The notes beneath the pieces are model-generated. The model saw only the letters and a program-made list of their open reading frames with translations, did no database searches and had not been told where the DNA came from. Shown here piece by piece: positions 6,069-14,516 of a DNA stretch of 17,416 nt (positions are counted from its first letter, which is position 1; every line of letters begins with the position of its first letter). The DNA is taken from NCBI RefSeq assembly GCF_938030785.1, contig NZ_CALHIK010000178.1:1-17416 (forward strand), in the 5' to 3' direction. Position numbers and translations under genes: made by a program. This DNA is from an uncultured Campylobacter sp. GTDB lineage: Bacteria; Campylobacterota; Campylobacteria; Campylobacterales; Campylobacteraceae.

Positions 6069-6598
6069 TGTTAGACAATACCTCAAAAAGATACGTAAAC
6101 GCCCTGATACAAGTCTATAAAAAAGATGAGCTCGGCGCGCTTTTGCAGACGCTAGAGAGCATCGCAAGTGCATTTAAAATTCCTAAATTTCAAGACATAA
6201 TCAAATCCCCGATGCTCAAGGACGAGCCGAAGGTGGAGCTGATCACGTCGTTTATAAAAAATCCAAGCGAAAAGATTGTAAATTTTATCAAGCTACTAGC
6301 TAAAAACGGACGCATTGCGCTGATCCCGCAGATAGTTGAGGATCTGCGCAAAAACATCTCCGCTTTGGATAATAAATATCTAGGTAAGATCTATTGTAGC
6401 CGCGATATCGACGACGCAAAGATCAGAGATTTAGAGGATAAAATTTCAAAGAAATTTAACGCCGATATCAAACTTGAGCCGGTAAAAAGCGAGCTTGACG
6501 GTATCAAGATAGAGGTCGAGGATCTGGGTTTTGAGATTAGTTTTTCTGTCGATAGATTGAAACAAAAAATGAGTGAATATATTTTAAAAGCAATTTAA
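6068..6598 (+). CDS. atpH: F-type ATP synthase subunit delta
   Basis: OSCP-type subunit that ties the top of F1 to the b/b' stalk. It has 176 residues from the ATG at 6068. A GTG at 6065 would add one residue, but the ATG overlapping the atpF stop as TGATG is the more usual coupled start, with AAGGCGG just upstream. The N-terminal helical domain is seen in SKRYVNALIQVYKK (about residues 6-19) and the C-terminal domain near ELDGIKIEVEDLGFEISFSVDRLKQ, which carries the conserved GxxI...D pattern of the family. atpA follows after 11 bases. Confidence 0.95.
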   Translation: MLDNTSKRYVNALIQVYKKDELGALLQTLESIASAFKIPKFQDIIKSPMLKDEPKVELITSFIKNPSEKIVNFIKLLAKNGRIALIPQIVEDLRKNISALDNKYLGKIYCSRDIDDAKIRDLEDKISKKFNADIKLEPVKSELDGIKIEVEDLGFEISFSVDRLKQKMSEYILKAI

Positions 6599-6609
6599 AG
6601 GAGTAGAGC

Positions 6610-8124
6610 GTGGGTGCGAAAATTAAAGCAGATGAAATCAGTAGCATAATTAAAGAGCGAATCGAGAGCTTTGATCTTAGCGTTGATGTCGAAGAGACTG
6701 GCAGGGTCGTTTCCGTTGCCGACGGTGTTGCCAATGTTTACGGCTTAAAAAACGTAATGGCCAACGAGATGCTTGAGTTTGAAAACGGAGCTCGCGGCAT
6801 CGCGTTAAATTTAGAGGAGAGCAGCGTCGGTATCGTTATTTTGGGCGATACTAGCGGCATAAACGAGGGAAGCAGCGTAAAAAGACTAGGCAAACTACTT
6901 CGCGTGCCTGTGGGCGATGCTATGATCGGTCGCGTGGTAAACGCTCTAGGCGAGCCGATCGACGGCAAAGGCGCGATAGAGACTAGCGATACCAGATTCG
7001 TCGAAGAAAAGGCCAAAGGCATTATGGCTCGTAAATCCGTTCACGAGCCGCTTCAGACCGGCCTTAAGGCGATCGACGCGCTAGTGCCGATCGGCCGCGG
7101 ACAGCGCGAGCTCATCATCGGTGACCGCCAAACCGGTAAAACCACCGTCGCCGTCGATACCATCATCAACCAAAAGGGTCAAGACGTCGTTTGTATCTAC
7201 GTAGCGATCGGACAGAAGCAATCCACCGTCGCACAAGTCGTTAAAAAGCTTGAGGAATACGGCGCGATGGATTATACGATCGTTGTCGCCGCAAACGCTA
7301 GCGAAGCGGCTGCGCTTCAATATCTAGCGCCTTATTCGGGCTGCACTATGGGCGAGTATTTCAGAGATAACTCTCGCCACGCGCTTATCATCTACGATGA
7401 TCTTAGTAAACACGCGGTTGCGTATCGCGAGATGTCGCTTATCTTGCGCCGTCCGCCGGGACGCGAGGCGTATCCGGGCGACGTATTCTACCTACACTCC
7501 CGTTTGCTTGAGCGCGCTAGCAAGCTAAGCGACGCATTGGGCGCAGGTAGCCTAACGGCACTTCCTATCATCGAGACGCAGGCGGGCGACGTTTCGGCAT
7601 ATATCCCTACGAACGTCATCTCTATCACCGACGGTCAAATTTTCTTGGAGTCGGGCCTGTTTAACTCGGGAATTCGTCCGGCGATCAACGTGGGTCTTTC
7701 GGTTAGTCGCGTCGGCGGTTCTGCGCAGATTAAAGCGATCAAAAAGGTCTCCGGAACCTTGCGTCTGGATCTTGCTCAATACCGCGAGCTTCAGGCGTTT
7801 GCGCAGTTTGCGAGCGACTTGGACGAGAGTAGCCGCAAGCAGCTGGATCGCGGACAAAGAATGGTCGAAATTTTAAAGCAACCTCCTTACTCGCCGCTTC
7901 CGGTCGAAAATCAAGTGGTTATTATTTTTGCGGGAAGCCGCGGATTTTTGGACGACATACCCGTAAGCTCGATCGGTAAATTTGAAGCCGAGCTCTATCC
8001 GTATATCGAGGCGAAATATCCTGAAATTTTTGAAGAGATCAGAAGCAAAAAAACCCTCGAAAAAGATCTGGAAGAAAATTTAATCAAGGCATTAAATGAC
8101 TTTAAAGCGACGTTTGCCGCTTAA
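6610..8124 (+). CDS. atpA: F-type ATP synthase subunit alpha
   Basis: Non-catalytic nucleotide-binding subunit of the F1 hexamer. It has 504 residues, the family length. Order: N-terminal beta barrel (about 25-95), nucleotide-binding domain with Walker A GDRQTGKT (171-178), the segment LRRPPGREAYPGDVFYLHSRLLERA, the arginine-finger stretch ISVSRVGGSAQ that completes the beta-subunit site, and the C-terminal helical bundle. The start codon is GTG at 6610, supported by AAAGGAG at 6597-6603 and by the expected beginning GAKIKADEISSIIKERI. No key residue is missing. Confidence 0.98.
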   Translation: MGAKIKADEISSIIKERIESFDLSVDVEETGRVVSVADGVANVYGLKNVMANEMLEFENGARGIALNLEESSVGIVILGDTSGINEGSSVKRLGKLLRVPVGDAMIGRVVNALGEPIDGKGAIETSDTRFVEEKAKGIMARKSVHEPLQTGLKAIDALVPIGRGQRELIIGDRQTGKTTVAVDTIINQKGQDVVCIYVAIGQKQSTVAQVVKKLEEYGAMDYTIVVAANASEAAALQYLAPYSGCTMGEYFRDNSRHALIIYDDLSKHAVAYREMSLILRRPPGREAYPGDVFYLHSRLLERASKLSDALGAGSLTALPIIETQAGDVSAYIPTNVISITDGQIFLESGLFNSGIRPAINVGLSVSRVGGSAQIKAIKKVSGTLRLDLAQYRELQAFAQFASDLDESSRKQLDRGQRMVEILKQPPYSPLPVENQVVIIFAGSRGFLDDIPVSSIGKFEAELYPYIEAKYPEIFEEIRSKKTLEKDLEENLIKALNDFKATFAA

Positions 8125-8136
8125 AAGGGCTAAATT

Positions 8137-9048
8137 ATGGCAAATTTAAAAGATATAAAGCTACAGATCAAGAGCGTCAAAAATACGGAGAAGACCACCA
8201 AGGCTATGAAGCTGGTCTCTAACGTTAAGCTCAAAAACACCAAAGAGGCGGCGATGCGATCGCGCGCTTATGCGGTAAAGATCAACGAGGTTTTGAGTAA
8301 AATTTCGGCGCATATGAAAGAGTACGTAGCCGGCAACGCAGGCAACGACGAAAAGCTTAAAATTTTCGATACCACGCGAGAAGTAAAGGTGGTCGATCTG
8401 CTATTTATCACCGCAGACAAAGGGCTTTGCGGCGGTTTTAATATCAACACCATCAAAAAGATCAAAGCTCTGATCGAGGAATTTAAAGCTAAAAAGATCA
8501 AAGTCCGCCTTCGCGCCGTCGGTAAAAAGGGGATAGAGTATTTCGATTTTCAGGGCGTCGAGCTTTTGGAGCGATATATAGGCGTGAGCTCCTCTCCGTC
8601 GTCCGATAAAGCCAACGAGATCGTTCAAGCCGCGGTTAAGGATTTTAACGAAGGTAGGACCGACGAGGTCATACTCATTCACAACGGCTATTTGAATATG
8701 ATCTCTCAGGAGATGCGCGTCAATACTTTAGTTCCTATCGGCGAACCTAGTATAGATGAAAATTCTATAAAAAACGCCTCCACTATGGAGATCGAGGTGC
8801 TGTCCCCGGAGGATGAAGAAATTTTGATGCTAAATTTAATCCAGAGCTATCTTAGCTACAGCATGTATTACGCGCTGATCGACTCTTTGGCCGCGGAGCA
8901 CTGCTCTAGAATGAACGCTATGGAAAATGCGACCAACAACGCTAAAGAGCGCGTATCGCAGCTAAATTTAGCATACAATAAAGCCAGACAAGGCTCTATC
9001 ACGACCGAGCTTATCGAGATCATAAGCGGCGTGGAATCAATGAAGTGA
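8137..9048 (+). CDS. atpG: F-type ATP synthase subunit gamma
   Basis: Central rotor shaft of F1. It has 303 residues, slightly longer than many. The N-terminal helix is conserved (ANLKDIKLQIKSVKNTEKTTKAMKLVS) and so is the C-terminal helix (SRMNAMENATNNAKERVSQLNLAYNKARQGSITTELIEIISG); these form the coiled coil inside the alpha/beta ring. The middle Rossmann-like domain includes ITADKGLCGGFN. An AAAAGGG site precedes the ATG. The stop sits 11 bases before the chosen atpD start. Confidence 0.97.
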   Translation: MANLKDIKLQIKSVKNTEKTTKAMKLVSNVKLKNTKEAAMRSRAYAVKINEVLSKISAHMKEYVAGNAGNDEKLKIFDTTREVKVVDLLFITADKGLCGGFNINTIKKIKALIEEFKAKKIKVRLRAVGKKGIEYFDFQGVELLERYIGVSSSPSSDKANEIVQAAVKDFNEGRTDEVILIHNGYLNMISQEMRVNTLVPIGEPSIDENSIKNASTMEIEVLSPEDEEILMLNLIQSYLSYSMYYALIDSLAAEHCSRMNAMENATNNAKERVSQLNLAYNKARQGSITTELIEIISGVESMK

Positions 9049-9059
9049 AAGGAGAATGG

Positions 9060-10457
9060 ATGAAAGGAATAATTTCTCAGGTAATGGGTCCGGTAGTCGA
9101 TGTCGATTTTAAGGACTACTTGCCGAAAATCAACGAAGCTATCGAGGTTAAATTTGACGTAGAAGGAAGCCACAGAAGGCTTGTCCTCGAAGTAGCCGCA
9201 CACCTTGGAGACAACCGCGTCCGTACGATCGCTATGGATATGAGCGACGGACTAAAGCGAGGACTCGAGGCCGTGGCTCTCGGCGCGCCTATTACGGTGC
9301 CGGTGGGTGAAAAGGTCTTGGGTAGAATTTTTAACGTCACGGGCGATCTAATCGACGAGGGCGAGGATGAGAAATTTGAAACTCGCTGGTCGATCCACAG
9401 AGATCCGCCAAGCTTTGAGGATCAAAGCACGAAGAGCGAAATTTTTGAAACCGGCATCAAGGTCGTCGATCTGCTTGCTCCTTACGCAAAGGGTGGCAAG
9501 GTAGGACTATTCGGCGGTGCGGGCGTCGGCAAGACCGTTATTATTATGGAGCTAATCCACAACGTCGCTTTCAAACACAGCGGCTACTCCGTATTTGCAG
9601 GCGTCGGCGAGCGAACGAGAGAGGGAAACGACCTTTATAACGAGATGAAAGAATCGGGCGTTTTGGATAAAGTCGCCTTGACCTACGGCCAGATGAACGA
9701 GCCGCCGGGAGCGAGAAATCGTATCGCGCTAACCGGTCTTACGATGGCTGAGTATTTCCGAGACGAGCTAGGGCTTGACGTTTTGATGTTTATCGATAAT
9801 ATCTTCCGCTTCTCGCAATCGGGTTCGGAGATGTCCGCGCTTTTAGGACGAATTCCATCTGCGGTCGGTTATCAGCCTACCCTTGCTAGCGAAATGGGTA
9901 AACTGCAAGAGCGAATTACTTCTACAAAGAAGGGCTCCATTACCTCCGTTCAGGCCGTTTACGTGCCTGCGGACGACCTTACCGATCCGGCGCCGGCGAC
10001 CGTTTTTGCGCACCTTGATGCGACGACCGTTCTAAACAGAGCGATCGCCGAAAAAGGAATTTATCCTGCCGTCGATCCGCTTGATTCGACCTCAAGAATG
10101 CTCGATCCGCAAATCATCGGCGAGGAGCATTATAAAGTCGCTCGCGGAGTCCAAGCGGTGCTTCAAAAATACAAAGATTTGCAGGATATCATCGCGATTT
10201 TAGGTATGGATGAGCTTAGCGAAGAGGATAAACTCGTAGTCGAGCGTGCTAGAAAGATCGAGCGCTACCTATCTCAGCCGTTTTTCGTCGCCGAGGTATT
10301 TACCGGAAGCCCCGGTAAATATATCTCGCTAGAGGAGACTATCGCCGGATTTAAGGGAATTTTAGAGGGCAAATACGACGATCTGCCGGAAAATGCCTTT
10401 TACATGGTAGGAAATATCGACGAGGTAGTGGCAAAAGCTGAAAAGATGAAAGCATAG
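9060..10457 (+). CDS. atpD: F-type ATP synthase subunit beta
   Basis: Catalytic subunit of F1. I place the start at 9060 rather than the in-frame ATG at 9045. Position 9060 has AAGGAG at 9049-9054, gives 465 residues, and begins MKGIISQVMGPVVDVDF as in Campylobacter relatives; 9045 would add only five residues and overlap atpG. Walker A is GGAGVGKT (152-159), followed by the catalytic GERTREGNDLYNEMKESG, the adenine-pocket and DELSEED motif regions near the C-terminus (GMDELSEEDK) and the LDATTVLNR segment. All catalytic residues expected from the family can be seen. Confidence 0.98.
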   Translation: MKGIISQVMGPVVDVDFKDYLPKINEAIEVKFDVEGSHRRLVLEVAAHLGDNRVRTIAMDMSDGLKRGLEAVALGAPITVPVGEKVLGRIFNVTGDLIDEGEDEKFETRWSIHRDPPSFEDQSTKSEIFETGIKVVDLLAPYAKGGKVGLFGGAGVGKTVIIMELIHNVAFKHSGYSVFAGVGERTREGNDLYNEMKESGVLDKVALTYGQMNEPPGARNRIALTGLTMAEYFRDELGLDVLMFIDNIFRFSQSGSEMSALLGRIPSAVGYQPTLASEMGKLQERITSTKKGSITSVQAVYVPADDLTDPAPATVFAHLDATTVLNRAIAEKGIYPAVDPLDSTSRMLDPQIIGEEHYKVARGVQAVLQKYKDLQDIIAILGMDELSEEDKLVVERARKIERYLSQPFFVAEVFTGSPGKYISLEETIAGFKGILEGKYDDLPENAFYMVGNIDEVVAKAEKMKA

Positions 10458-10467
10458 GAATTTTAAG

Positions 10468-10872
10468 ATGAAAGAATTTTTGCTTTTAGATATCGTTACG
10501 CCCGAAGGAATGGTCTTTTCGGGCGAAGTTAAATCCGTCCAGCTGCCAGGTATTACCGGCGAGCTAGGCGTTTTGCCCGGGCATGCGAGCCTACTAACGG
10601 GACTTAAAGATAAAAGCGAAGGCGGAGTCGTCGAGATCGTGGATAGAGATGGCAAAAAGCAGCTTGTTTTGGTAAATGACGGATTTTTAGAAGTTGATGA
10701 AGAAAAAACTACTATCTTAGCCACCCGAGCCGTAGCTATCGGCGGCGATAGCGAGAATGCGGTCGCGAAGTCTTTACAGCGAGCTAAAGATCTACTTGCA
10801 TCGATAAGCTCGGATACGGCAAATTCTGCGGCGATTATGGCTAGAGTAGACGAATTCGCAAGGCAAAGTTAA
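10468..10872 (+). CDS. atpC: F-type ATP synthase subunit epsilon
   Basis: Rotor subunit and regulator of ATP hydrolysis. It has 134 residues: a beta-sandwich at about 1-85 (FLLLDIVTPEGMVFSGEVKSV, GELGVLPGHASLLTGL) and a C-terminal two-helix arm at about 90-134. TAGGA overlapping the atpD stop serves as ribosome site. It closes the atp set, but only two bases separate its stop from the tolQ start, so transcription most likely continues into the Tol genes. Subunits a and c are absent from this cluster. Confidence 0.96.
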   Translation: MKEFLLLDIVTPEGMVFSGEVKSVQLPGITGELGVLPGHASLLTGLKDKSEGGVVEIVDRDGKKQLVLVNDGFLEVDEEKTTILATRAVAIGGDSENAVAKSLQRAKDLLASISSDTANSAAIMARVDEFARQS

Positions 10873-10874
10873 GT

Positions 10875-11450
10875 ATGTTAGATCTGATTTTAAGTTATTT
10901 TACAAGAAGCACGTTTATTACTATATTCGTGCTTTCTTGGCTATCCATCTATTTTATCGTTACTTTTACGATCTTGATTTCCAGATACGCAGGTCTTAGC
11001 GCATGGCAGCATCGCGAAGCTAAGGCGCTAGAATCCCTTTTAATGGGCGGCAGGATTTCGCTCTCCGGCTCCATCTTTCAAAAGATAAACACAGAAAAAA
11101 TTTCAAAAGAGGCTCTCGCTATTTATAAGGGCAAGGCAGAGCGAGATTCCACTAGCGGACTTACGTGGCTATCTATCATCGCTTCTACATCGCCTTTTAT
11201 CGGGCTATTCGGTACGGTCGTTAGTATCCTAGATACCTTTTCGAAGCTTGGCGGCGGAAATTCCGGTATCGAGACTATCGCTCCCGCGATTAGCGAGGCG
11301 CTGGTTGCCACCGGATGCGGAATTTTCGTAGCGATCCCCGCTTATACTTTTAGTCTGCTTATTAAACGCAAAGCCTACGAAGTGATGAGTATCATCAGCC
11401 GTACAGCAGATATTTTGCTATTTAAAGCAAATACCGGAAAAGCTATTTAA
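10875..11450 (+). CDS. tolQ: MotA/TolQ/ExbB-family proton channel protein (TolQ)
   Basis: Inner-membrane subunit of the proton-driven motor that energises TolA. It has 191 residues. Membrane helices are at about 15-35, 96-119 and 138-162. The second contains the family segment SPFIGLFGTV (106-115) and the third ALVATGCGIFVAIPAY. In C. jejuni the equivalent gene is called exbB3; the neighbours tolR, tolA, tolB and pal argue for a Tol role, though ExbB and TolQ cannot be told apart by sequence alone. The ATG lies two bases after the atpC stop and probably depends on coupled translation. It overlaps tolR by one base (TAATG). Confidence 0.92.
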   Translation: MLDLILSYFTRSTFITIFVLSWLSIYFIVTFTILISRYAGLSAWQHREAKALESLLMGGRISLSGSIFQKINTEKISKEALAIYKGKAERDSTSGLTWLSIIASTSPFIGLFGTVVSILDTFSKLGGGNSGIETIAPAISEALVATGCGIFVAIPAYTFSLLIKRKAYEVMSIISRTADILLFKANTGKAI

Positions 11451-11848
11451 TGTATAACTTCGATGAAAATCCAGAGCTTAATATCACGCCGCTCGTTGAT
11501 ATTATGCTCGTTCTGCTGGCGATTTTGATGGTTGCACAAACGGCGATAATCTACGACGAAAAGATCGAGCTACCTAGCGGCTCAAAGGCACAAGTCTCGC
11601 AGAATACGGCGGAATTTTTACTGGTTCGTATAGGTGAGGATCGCAAAGTCTATATCGATAGAAGCTCGATGAGCCTGGCGGAATTGCCCGACAATCTCGT
11701 GCTTATCAAAGGCACGGGCAAGTATAGCTTAGATAAGCCCGTTTTCATCCAAGCCGATAAAAGGCTTATTTACGACGACGTTATGTTTGTTTTAAAGACT
11801 TTGAAACAAGCCGGCTTTACGAAAGTCGCACTTCAAACAAATGGCTAA
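11450..11848 (+). CDS. tolR: ExbD/TolR-family biopolymer transport protein (TolR)
   Basis: Partner of TolQ; a single-span inner-membrane protein that carries the proton-pathway aspartate. It has 132 residues. A short cytoplasmic N-terminus (MYNFDENPELNI) leads into TPLVDIMLVLLAILMV, with D17 at the position of the essential membrane Asp of the family. A periplasmic domain of about 90 residues follows, with the closing segment typical of ExbD/TolR (YDDVMFVLKTLKQAGFTKVALQTN). It overlaps tolA by 8 bases. Confidence 0.93.
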   Translation: MYNFDENPELNITPLVDIMLVLLAILMVAQTAIIYDEKIELPSGSKAQVSQNTAEFLLVRIGEDRKVYIDRSSMSLAELPDNLVLIKGTGKYSLDKPVFIQADKRLIYDDVMFVLKTLKQAGFTKVALQTNG

Positions 11849-12818
11849 TTATTCAAATTTTACGGGGGTTAGATACGATAATTTCAAATCGTTTCTGATC
11901 GCCGTTTTTACCTATCTGATGGTTGTTTTTATTCTACTTTATCAAATTTCCAGACCGCAGGAAAAATTTAAAAAATATACGGACAATCCAAACGATTATA
12001 TGGACGTTACTTTTGATTTTGAAATAGATGATAAACTACCCTCCGCGCCTGAAATCGCCAAAGAAACGAAGCAGGGCGAGCTTGATAACAAGCAAATAAA
12101 GGATGTAGAGGAGGATAAGATAAAAACTACGGCGCAGGTCGTCGCTCCACCGCCGCCTAGTAAAACGCAAGAGCCCCAAAAGCCTAAAGAGGAGCCAAAA
12201 CCCGAGCCTAAAAAAGAGGAGCCCAAGGCGGAGCCAAAGAAGGAAGAGCCTAAGCCCGAACCCAAGGTAGAGGATCAGCCGGCTGAAAAGACGGTGGAGA
12301 AAAAGGAAGAGGCGAAGCCTGAGCCGAAAAAAGAGGAAAAACCGAGCTTGAGCGATCTTTTTTCGGATACGACTAAGGACAATAAGAAGCTTGAGGAAAG
12401 CGCCAAAGCTAGCGATGCGGTTCAGAGCAATAAAAAGTCCGATAAAGAAACCGCCACTTCTAGCGCCAAGGACAAAGCGGCATCCAAAAATGCCATCGTT
12501 AAATCCGATAAGCTAGGCGGTAGGACGCAAAGGACGGGAGAATTTAACGCCTATTTTGGTGCGATAGAAAAGAAGCTTCAGGTTTTATGGAGTAGGTACG
12601 TAGCGACCACGAAAGATGATGCGACGATTAAGATAATTTTCGGTGCAGACGGACGGGTTGTGGATTATAAAATCATCGAGCTCGGACGCGAGACGGAATT
12701 TAACCAGAAACTGCGAGATTTTTTGGACAATCTTTCGACACAGAGCTTCCCGAAGTCTCCAGACGGAGCGTCGCATGAGATCGAGACTAAGATGTCCGAC
12801 GTGATGAAGTCGAATTAG
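11841..12818 (+). CDS. tolA: TolA, periplasm-spanning Tol-Pal protein
   Basis: Links the TolQR motor to TolB/Pal and helps pull in the outer membrane at division. It has 325 residues. Domain I: a cytoplasmic N-terminus and one membrane helix at about 17-36 (SFLIAVFTYLMVVFILLYQI). Domain II: a long Lys/Glu/Pro-rich region (about 90-175, with repeated EPKPEPKKEE-type units) and a Ser/Lys/Ala-rich linker containing LSDLFS. Domain III: a globular C-terminal TonB/TolA-type domain at 235-325, with FGADGRVVDYKIIELGR. This last domain is repeated, 57 percent identical, in the next gene. The 8-base overlap with tolR indicates coupling. Confidence 0.93.
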   Translation: MANYSNFTGVRYDNFKSFLIAVFTYLMVVFILLYQISRPQEKFKKYTDNPNDYMDVTFDFEIDDKLPSAPEIAKETKQGELDNKQIKDVEEDKIKTTAQVVAPPPPSKTQEPQKPKEEPKPEPKKEEPKAEPKKEEPKPEPKVEDQPAEKTVEKKEEAKPEPKKEEKPSLSDLFSDTTKDNKKLEESAKASDAVQSNKKSDKETATSSAKDKAASKNAIVKSDKLGGRTQRTGEFNAYFGAIEKKLQVLWSRYVATTKDDATIKIIFGADGRVVDYKIIELGRETEFNQKLRDFLDNLSTQSFPKSPDGASHEIETKMSDVMKSN

Positions 12819-12836
12819 AATTTTGTAAGGAAAAGA

Positions 12837-13226
12837 GTGAAAAAACTTTTTAGTATTTTTGTGTTTTGCTGTATGCTTTTTGCAGAAGATGTGGATTCTG
12901 CTAAAAATTCTACCTCTTCAAATTTAAACATCGAAATTCAAAATTCTAAATTAAAGGCTTATTACGGAGAGATTGCAAAAAAGATGGAAGATCTATGGCT
13001 AAAACAAGATCCTACCACTAACGATAGCGCGATGATTGAGGTTACTTTCGGCGCAGACGGACGAGTAACGGATTATAAAATCATCGAGCTAGGGCGCGAT
13101 ATAAAATTTAATCAAAAGCTTAATGATTTTTTAAAAGGGCTTTCAGAGCAAAATTTTTCAAAATCACCGGACAATAAACCTCATGAACTTAATATGAGAT
13201 TATCCGAGATTATGAAATCAAATTAA
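12837..13226 (+). CDS. TolA domain III paralogue with TolB-like signal peptide
   Basis: A 129-residue predicted periplasmic protein with no close named family of its own. Residues 1-16 (MKKLFSIFVFCCMLFA) are a signal peptide matching that of TolB at 10 of 16 positions. Residues 39-129 align without gaps to TolA 235-325 with 52 of 91 identities, including the near-identical block FGADGRV-DYKIIELGR. It has no membrane anchor or Lys/Glu/Pro arm. The start is GTG at 12837, five bases after AAGGA. The gene is AT-rich: a hand count gives 120 G+C of 360 (33 percent) for 12841-13200, against 109 of 240 (45 percent) for 12541-12780 in tolA. It likely arose by tandem duplication across the tolA/tolB junction. 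It may bind the TolA domain III partners, helping or competing; this is inference. Confidence 0.85.
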   Translation: MKKLFSIFVFCCMLFAEDVDSAKNSTSSNLNIEIQNSKLKAYYGEIAKKMEDLWLKQDPTTNDSAMIEVTFGADGRVTDYKIIELGRDIKFNQKLNDFLKGLSEQNFSKSPDNKPHELNMRLSEIMKSN

Positions 13227-13242
13227 ATTTAAAGGAGAAAAG

Positions 13243-14490
13243 ATGAAAAAACTGCTTATGATTCTTGCATTTTGCGGCAGCCTTTTTGCCGTGGATGCGA
13301 CGATGTCTATCGTGAACGAAGGGGTAAATTTACCTAAAATCATCGTTCAAGACGCATCAAACATTCCAAATTCGGAATTTAGCAATAAATTCTTCAAACT
13401 GATGGTGGGCGACCTGAAGGTAGGCGCTACTTTCGAGGTTAGCGACGAGTATCTGCAAAGCAGCTACGATGCGGACGCCTCCGGCAATCTCGGCTCTAGC
13501 GGCGCCGCTCTTATCGTACGCTACGCGGTAAGCGAGAAAAGCTCGCCGATGAGTCTAAAAGCCAAAGTGCTTGAGGCAAACAGCGGCAGGGTAATGTATG
13601 AGAAGAACTTTACGCTTTCAAATGCCGAAAAGTATCCGTTTTTAGCGCATATGGCGGTATCTGAGATCGTTAAGCAGCTAGGGTATTCAAATGTCGATTG
13701 GATGAAGGAGATGATTCTGCTATCGCGCTATACTTCGACGCGCGAAAGCGAGATCATGGTGGCGGATTATACGCTTACCTATCAGCAGGTAGTGCTTCGC
13801 GGCGGATTAAATATCTTCCCTAAATGGGCAAGCGCGGCTCAGAATGAATTTTATTACACCTACTACGTCAATAAAAATACGCCCGCTATCTATAAATTTA
13901 ATCTATCTAATGGCAGCAAGAGTAAAATTTTTACCGGCCACGGCATGACGATCGCATCGGATGTCAGCGCAGACGGCAGAAAGCTTCTCATTACAAACGC
14001 ACCTAAAGATCAACCCGACGTGTATGTTTACGATATAGCTTCCGGCTCCGCTAAACAGGTCACAAACTATCCCGGCATCGACGTCAATGGAAATTTTATC
14101 GACGGCGATTCGCGCATAGCGTTTGTTAGCGATCGTTTGGGCTATCCGAACGTATTTGCTACCAGCGTAAACGGCGGAAACGTAGAGCAGCTCGTATATC
14201 ACGGTAAAAACAATAACTCCATCAGCACCAACGGCAACTATATTACTTATTCCAGTCGCGACGGCGGAGGCGGATTCAATATCTATTTAATCTCCACCAA
14301 AACCGATATGATACGCCAGCTAACAGCCAGCGGAAAAAATATGTTTCCTAGATTTTCCAGCGACGGCGGTAGCATCATGTTTATCAAGCAGGACGGCGGC
14401 GGCAGTTCTGTAGGCATTATCAGAGTTAATGAGAATAAAAGCTTCCAATTTCCGTTAAGAATCGGTAAAATTCAGTCCGTTGATTGGTAA
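13243..14490 (+). CDS. tolB: TolB, periplasmic Tol-Pal translocation protein
   Basis: Soluble periplasmic protein that binds Pal and TolA. It has 415 residues. Signal peptide at 1-16 (MKKLLMILAFCGSLFA, cleavage before VDA). An N-terminal alpha/beta domain spans about 20-150, and a six-bladed beta propeller of PD40 repeats about 180-415, with blades recognisable by SDVSADGRKLLITNAP, FVSDRLGYPNVF, YSSRDGGGGFNIYL and PRFSSDGGSIMFI. AAAGGAG lies just upstream of the ATG. Its leader resembles that of the preceding paralogue gene. pal follows after 54 bases with its own likely promoter. Confidence 0.95.
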   Translation: MKKLLMILAFCGSLFAVDATMSIVNEGVNLPKIIVQDASNIPNSEFSNKFFKLMVGDLKVGATFEVSDEYLQSSYDADASGNLGSSGAALIVRYAVSEKSSPMSLKAKVLEANSGRVMYEKNFTLSNAEKYPFLAHMAVSEIVKQLGYSNVDWMKEMILLSRYTSTRESEIMVADYTLTYQQVVLRGGLNIFPKWASAAQNEFYYTYYVNKNTPAIYKFNLSNGSKSKIFTGHGMTIASDVSADGRKLLITNAPKDQPDVYVYDIASGSAKQVTNYPGIDVNGNFIDGDSRIAFVSDRLGYPNVFATSVNGGNVEQLVYHGKNNNSISTNGNYITYSSRDGGGGFNIYLISTKTDMIRQLTASGKNMFPRFSSDGGSIMFIKQDGGGSSVGIIRVNENKSFQFPLRIGKIQSVDW

Positions 14491-14507
14491 AATATTAAAA
14501 AACTCTA

Positions 14508-14516
14508 TGATATAAT
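14508..14516 (+). promoter_or_regulatory. extended -10 promoter for pal
   Basis: TGATATAAT is a perfect extended -10 (TG at 14508-14509, TATAAT at 14511-14516), 29 bases before the pal start, in an AT-rich 54-bp gap after tolB. It predicts transcription start near 14523. This would let pal, an abundant lipoprotein, be expressed above the level of the upstream operon. No obvious -35 is present, as is common in Campylobacter. Confidence 0.65.

Noticed and set aside
7552..7857. Reverse-strand frames opposite atpA
   Set aside because: Fully inside a conserved gene, no recognisable domain, typical of GC-biased codon shadows.
9045..9059. Earlier ATG for atpD overlapping the atpG stop
   Set aside because: AAGGAG is placed for 9060, and the protein from 9060 matches the usual AtpD N-terminus.
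12160..12340. Repeated Lys/Glu/Pro codons in tolA as a CRISPR or tandem-repeat array
   Set aside because: Units are irregular, in frame and explained by the flexible arm of TolA domain II.
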